A DNA stretch of 64,000 bases from Roseovarius pacificus (GTDB lineage: Bacteria; Pseudomonadota; Alphaproteobacteria; Rhodobacterales; Rhodobacteraceae): the NCBI RefSeq assembly GCF_900142665.1, contig NZ_FRBR01000003.1, positions 186,001-250,000 of the forward strand. The letters are read 5' to 3'. Positions 60,603 to 64,000 of this stretch are shown here, one piece after another. Made by a program: the position numbers and the translations under genes. The notes below the pieces were generated by a model, which was given only the letters and a program-made list of their open reading frames with translations, was not told where the DNA came from and did not search any database. Every line of letters starts with the position of its first letter. The stretch's first letter is position 1.

Positions 60603-62651
60603 CTATCGCCGCCCTTCGCGCAGCCAGCCGCCGACCGTCAGCGCGGCGATCAGGGCCAGCACGGCCCAGACCGGCAGCAGCGGGGTTTGGGTGACGGACA
60701 GGGTTTCGAACGCGTTGCGCGGGGTCAGACCGATCCAGCCGCGCCCCGAGGCGGGGCGGCCCGCGCGCACGTCGCGGATGCGGGGCAGACCGTCCTCGAG
60801 CGCCATGGCGCCGCCACCGGTGCGTTCGAGCATGGGGTGCAGGGGTGTGGCGCTGGCGATGGTGTGTTCGAACTCGACCGGGGCGGCGGGGCCAAGGCCG
60901 ATCACGGCGGTCTGATCGCCGTTTTCCAGCCGGTAGAGCCCGATTTCGGGGCCGTCGAAAAGGGTTTCGAACCTGCCGGGGCTGACCTCGTCCAGATCGC
61001 GCTCGACCGTATCGCCCGACGGGGTGGTGATGATCACCGGCCCCACGGTATCGGACAGAGACCGGCGGATGATGCGCATTTTCTGGCCCGTGGCCTCGGC
61101 CCAGAGGGCCTCTTCCTCGAGTTCGGGTTCCTTCATCATCCAGTGGGCGAGGCGGCGCAGCAGTTCCAGTTGCGGGCCGCCGCCTTCGTAGCCGCGATTC
61201 CACAGCCACGCGTGATCGGAGGCCAGAAGCGCGACACGCCCTTCGCCGACGCGGTCCAGCACCAGAAGCGGGCGGTCGTCCTGCCCGGTCATCACCATGT
61301 CGCCCGAGGTTTGTTCGACGTCGATCTGGCGCATCCAGCGGCCCCATTCACCGTCGAATTCGCGTTCGAGCCCGGCCGTCACCGGGTGGCGCTGGCCCAG
61401 ATCGGTGACGGCGGGGCGGTAACGCTGTTCGATCACGCGGGCGGTGGGGCGCGCGGGCACGATGGACTGGATCGGCGTGCGATAGAGACTGTCGGCGCTG
61501 GCGAAATCCGGCCCGGCGGCGAACAGAACCGCGCCGCCCTGTTCGACATAGGCGCGCACGTTGTCGAGATAGAGCGAGGGCAGGATGCCGCGCCGCTTGT
61601 AGCGGTCGAAAATGATCAGGTCGAAATCGTCGATCTTTTCGAGGAACAGCTCGCGCGTGGGAAAGGCGATGAGCGACAGTTCCCGCACGGGCACGCCGTC
61701 CTGCTTGGCCGGGGGGCGCAGGATGGTGAAATGCACCAGGTCGACCGAACTGTCGGATTTCAGAAGGTTGCGCCATGTGCGCCCGCCGGCGTGCGGCTCG
61801 CCGGAAACCAGCAGCACCGACAGGCGGTCACGCACGCCGTTGATCTGCACGAGCGCGGTGTTGTTGCGGTCGGTCAGTTCGCCCGGCGCTTCGGGCGTGG
61901 TGAATTGCAGCACGTTGCGCCCGCCATGCGGCAGGGTCAGGGGCAGGTCGATATCGCGGCCCAGGGGGACGTTGAAGCGGCGCGGCTCTTCGCCGTCGAT
62001 GGAAATGTCGAGCGGCACGGTGGTCACGCCTTCGGGGGCGGCACCGTCATCGGTGACGGTCAGGGTCATGGTGACCTCTTCGCCCAGGATGGCGAAGGCC
62101 GGGGCGTTGGTGATGGTCAGGCGGCGGTCCCAGTCGGTCTCGCGGCCGGTGTGCAACAGGTGCAGCGGCGCGGGCAGGTCGGGGGCGCGGTCGGTGTCGT
62201 GGATGCGGCCATCGGAGAGCAGGATCGCGCCGGCGATGCGCCCGCGCGGTTCCTCGGCCAGGGCTTCGGCGAGGGCGGTCATGGCCTGTGTGCCGCTATT
62301 GTCGGCCCCGTCGGGAATGGGGATGCGCCGGACCTCGGTATTGGGGCGGGCGGTGAGGTGTGCGGCGAGGTCTTCGGCGGCCTGTGAGGTGGTGGCGGCG
62401 CGGTCGGCCAGTTGCTGGCTGGCGCTGCGGTCTTCGAGCAGCAGGACGATATCGCTGAGCGGTTCGCGGTTCTCGACCTGATAGACCGGGCCGGACAGCG
62501 CGGCGAGGATCGCCAGACCGGCCAGCGCCCGGAGCGGCCAGCCCGACAGCCCGCGCCACAGCGCAAGGGCGATCCCGGCGGCCAGGGCCACGCCGAGCGC
62601 CGCGATCAGCGGCCACGGCAGGAGGGGGTCGAACAGCACCGATCCGGTCAT
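60603..62651 (-). CDS. Large membrane protein of the DUF4159/BatA-type cluster, glutamine-amidotransferase-like fold
   Basis: A 682-residue protein with two N-terminal helices (about residues 13-58), a long periplasmic part and one C-terminal helix (LLPVWAVLALIAALTVGGWL). The region about 295-480 (LSVLLVSGEPHAGGRTWRNLL, DLIIFDRYKRRGILPSLYLD, AYVEQGGAVLFAAGPDF) resembles the class I glutamine-amidotransferase-like domain of these VWA-associated proteins. It overlaps the upstream DUF4159 gene by four bases. The cluster commonly also has MoxR and BatA-type genes, here beyond the window. The role is probably envelope-associated but unknown. Confidence 0.75.
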   Translation of the reverse strand: MTGSVLFDPLLPWPLIAALGVALAAGIALALWRGLSGWPLRALAGLAILAALSGPVYQVENREPLSDIVLLLEDRSASQQLADRAATTSQAAEDLAAHLTARPNTEVRRIPIPDGADNSGTQAMTALAEALAEEPRGRIAGAILLSDGRIHDTDRAPDLPAPLHLLHTGRETDWDRRLTITNAPAFAILGEEVTMTLTVTDDGAAPEGVTTVPLDISIDGEEPRRFNVPLGRDIDLPLTLPHGGRNVLQFTTPEAPGELTDRNNTALVQINGVRDRLSVLLVSGEPHAGGRTWRNLLKSDSSVDLVHFTILRPPAKQDGVPVRELSLIAFPTRELFLEKIDDFDLIIFDRYKRRGILPSLYLDNVRAYVEQGGAVLFAAGPDFASADSLYRTPIQSIVPARPTARVIEQRYRPAVTDLGQRHPVTAGLEREFDGEWGRWMRQIDVEQTSGDMVMTGQDDRPLLVLDRVGEGRVALLASDHAWLWNRGYEGGGPQLELLRRLAHWMMKEPELEEEALWAEATGQKMRIIRRSLSDTVGPVIITTPSGDTVERDLDEVSPGRFETLFDGPEIGLYRLENGDQTAVIGLGPAAPVEFEHTIASATPLHPMLERTGGGAMALEDGLPRIRDVRAGRPASGRGWIGLTPRNAFETLSVTQTPLLPVWAVLALIAALTVGGWLREGRR

Positions 62652-64000
62652 TGGCCCAACCTGTCGAGAAGCGCGGGCACGTGCACCTGGTCGGATTTGT
62701 AATTGCCGGTCAGCACGTGCATCACGAGGTTCACCCCGAAGCGGAACGCCATTTCACGCTGGCGTTCCCCGGCATAGCCGCGCCCCACGGGAAACAGCGC
62801 GTTGCCGCGGTCGTCCATCGCCCAGGCGGCGGCCCAGTCGTTGCCGCCGATGACCACCGGCGTCACGTTGTCGTTGAGGTTGCGGAAGGGCATGCCCTCG
62901 ACCTGTTCGGCGTCGGGCGGGGCGGCCTCGACCCAGACGGGGCGGCCGGAGTGGCGGCCCGGAAAATCCTGCAACAGGTAGAAGGTGCGCGTCAGGACGT
63001 GATCCTCGGGGATGGGTTCGAGCGGCGGGATGTCCAGCGGACGCGCCAGCCGTTGCAGCATCTGCCCGTTGGGCGAGGACGCGCCGAAGCCCGCCACGTT
63101 GGCGTCGCGGGTGTCGAACAGGATCATGCCGCCGGTCCGCAGGTAGGCGTTGAGCCTTGCATAGGCCTCGTGCGAGGGGATCGGCTGATCCGGGGTGACG
63201 GGCCAGTAGAGCAGCGGGTAAAACGCCAGATTGTCGGTTTCCAGATCGACGCCGATGGGCGCGGCGGGTTCGACGGAGGTGCGGAAAAACAGGGTTTCGC
63301 TGAGCCCCGACAGCCCGGCGCGGGCGGTGTCGTCAAGCCGGGGGTCGCCGGTGAGCACATGGGCAAGGACGACTTCGGAAGCGGCGGCGAGTTCCTTGTC
63401 GATATCCTGTTGCGCCTGAGCGGTGTCCGGCACGGGCAGGATCAGTGCGGCAAGGATCAGCGCGGCGGCGCGGGCGGGCCAGAGCCGCCCGGACAATGCC
63501 AGCGAGGCGATGATATCGCCCATCAAAAGCAGCATCGACAGCGCCAGAAGCCAGCCGCCAAGCGGGGTTTCCGGCGCGCGGGCCAACCCCCTGACGGGCA
63601 CGCGGGCGGGCCATGTGGCGGGGGCCAGCGTGGTTTCGGCGCGCATCACGTTGAGGGCAAAGCGGCGGTCCGGCCCATCGTAGAGCCCCGGTTGCAGGTC
63701 GGGGCCGAGCGCATCGGTTATCAGCCGTTCCCCGGCGATGCCCGGCAGGGTTTCGGCATCGCGCAGCTTGCCGAAGCCGTCGAGCACCTGGGTGGGCTGC
63801 CATGTGGTGCCTTGCAGCTCGGCCATGTCGGGCAGAGCCACGGCGGAGGACACGGCGAGGCGTTCGAGCATCTGCACGAACAGGCCCGACAGCGGCAGGG
63901 TGGACCATTCGGCATTGGCGGTGACATGGAACAGCACCACCTGCCCCGCCCCGACGCGTTTGCGCGTGACCAGCGGCGTTCCGTCGGTCAGTTGTGCGAT
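62648..64000 (-). CDS. DUF4159 domain-containing membrane protein (partial, 5' end outside window)
   Basis: The reading frame stays open to the right edge, so the start lies beyond position 64000 and at least 450 residues are inside. The visible part has LFHVTANAEWSTLPLSGLFV, two helices (about WLLALSMLLLMGDIIASLAL and AAALILAALILPVPDTAQA), then a C-terminal DUF4159 domain (FYPLLYWPVTPDQPIPSHEA, TGGMILFDTRDANV, LTRTFYLLQDFPGRHSGRPV, MAFRFGVNLVMHVLTGNYKSDQ). The missing N-terminus probably carries BatA/VWA sequence. It is co-transcribed with the 682-residue protein (ATGA overlap). Confidence 0.85.
   Translation of the reverse strand: MAQLTDGTPLVTRKRVGAGQVVLFHVTANAEWSTLPLSGLFVQMLERLAVSSAVALPDMAELQGTTWQPTQVLDGFGKLRDAETLPGIAGERLITDALGPDLQPGLYDGPDRRFALNVMRAETTLAPATWPARVPVRGLARAPETPLGGWLLALSMLLLMGDIIASLALSGRLWPARAAALILAALILPVPDTAQAQQDIDKELAAASEVVLAHVLTGDPRLDDTARAGLSGLSETLFFRTSVEPAAPIGVDLETDNLAFYPLLYWPVTPDQPIPSHEAYARLNAYLRTGGMILFDTRDANVAGFGASSPNGQMLQRLARPLDIPPLEPIPEDHVLTRTFYLLQDFPGRHSGRPVWVEAAPPDAEQVEGMPFRNLNDNVTPVVIGGNDWAAAWAMDDRGNALFPVGRGYAGERQREMAFRFGVNLVMHVLTGNYKSDQVHVPALLDRLGQ

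Noticed and set aside
1-64000. Mobile elements, prophage or genomic island
   Set aside because: No transposase, integrase, phage structural gene, terminal inverted repeat pair or abrupt base-composition change was seen. The tRNA-Arg gene at 34149-34225 has no duplicated 3' end nearby that I could find.

Overview
The window reads as chromosome of a marine alphaproteobacterium of the Roseobacter/Rhodobacteraceae type. The grounds are high G+C with long antisense shadow ORFs, the taurine set tpa / tauR-xsc-ackA / soeABC, tupBCA with its own regulator, several DUF families common in Rhodobacterales (YcjX/YcjF, DUF2339, DUF1523, DUF4159), and a chromosomally encoded CCA on the tRNA. I see no insertion sequence, prophage, integrase or CRISPR array. 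It looks like ordinary, densely packed core and catabolic chromosome.

Layout. 0.2-1.6 kb: taurine-pyruvate aminotransferase (tpa). 1.7-8.2 kb: truA, then ycjX - acetyltransferase - ycjF - a large DUF2339 membrane protein. 8.3-10.1 kb: a small His-rich membrane protein, a truncated globin and an exported HdeA-like protein. 10.4-16.8 kb: ileS, then the tungstate transporter tupBCA with a cytoplasmic one-component regulator. 16.9-19.4 kb: copper TonB receptor with a DUF2946 partner. 19.7-22.7 kb: a type I secretion pair without a visible substrate. 23.1-28.6 kb: a methylamine-type catabolic block (LysR, MttB-family methyltransferase, TetR, DgcA-like demethylase). 28.6-34.2 kb: map, an RND efflux pair and tRNA-Arg(UCU). 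34.4-35.5 kb: HupE-like transporter and an ABM-domain protein. 35.6-45.7 kb: taurine sulfonate dissimilation and sulfite oxidation (tauR, xsc, ackA, pta, soeABC). 45.7-49.9 kb: two small membrane proteins, creatinase, a P1-family peptidase and an alpha/beta hydrolase. 50-54.4 kb: gabD-type dehydrogenase, META-domain protein, Hsp20 and a trypsin-like protease. 54.5-58.5 kb: glycolate oxidase glcDEF. 58.9-64 kb: EamA transporter, WYL regulator, and two large membrane proteins of the DUF4159 cluster, the last one cut by the window edge.

How genes work together. Tpa turns taurine into sulfoacetaldehyde, Xsc splits it with phosphate into acetyl phosphate and sulfite, AckA/Pta recover ATP or acetyl-CoA, and SoeABC oxidises the sulfite in the cytoplasm. 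Direct repeats with a CTGG core at about 23-bp spacing occur before tpa, before xsc and between tauR and the ABM gene. They probably mark a TauR regulon split over 36 kb. Tungstate/molybdate uptake may help supply molybdopterin enzymes such as SoeA (inference). The MttB/DgcA block and creatinase both point to growth on N-methylated osmolytes.

The most unusual signals are non-coding. (1) Two copies of an 82-bp intergenic element align without gaps. Each carries four 11-bp units (ATACCGACG type) followed by GTTAAC, and each lies between a stop codon and a terminator hairpin. (2) Two copies of a 49-bp element with four GTAC cores, 40 of 49 positions identical, lie at the 3' end of the globin gene and upstream of glcD. 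(3) A perfect inverted repeat lies just upstream of soeA. Functions for these are not known to me.
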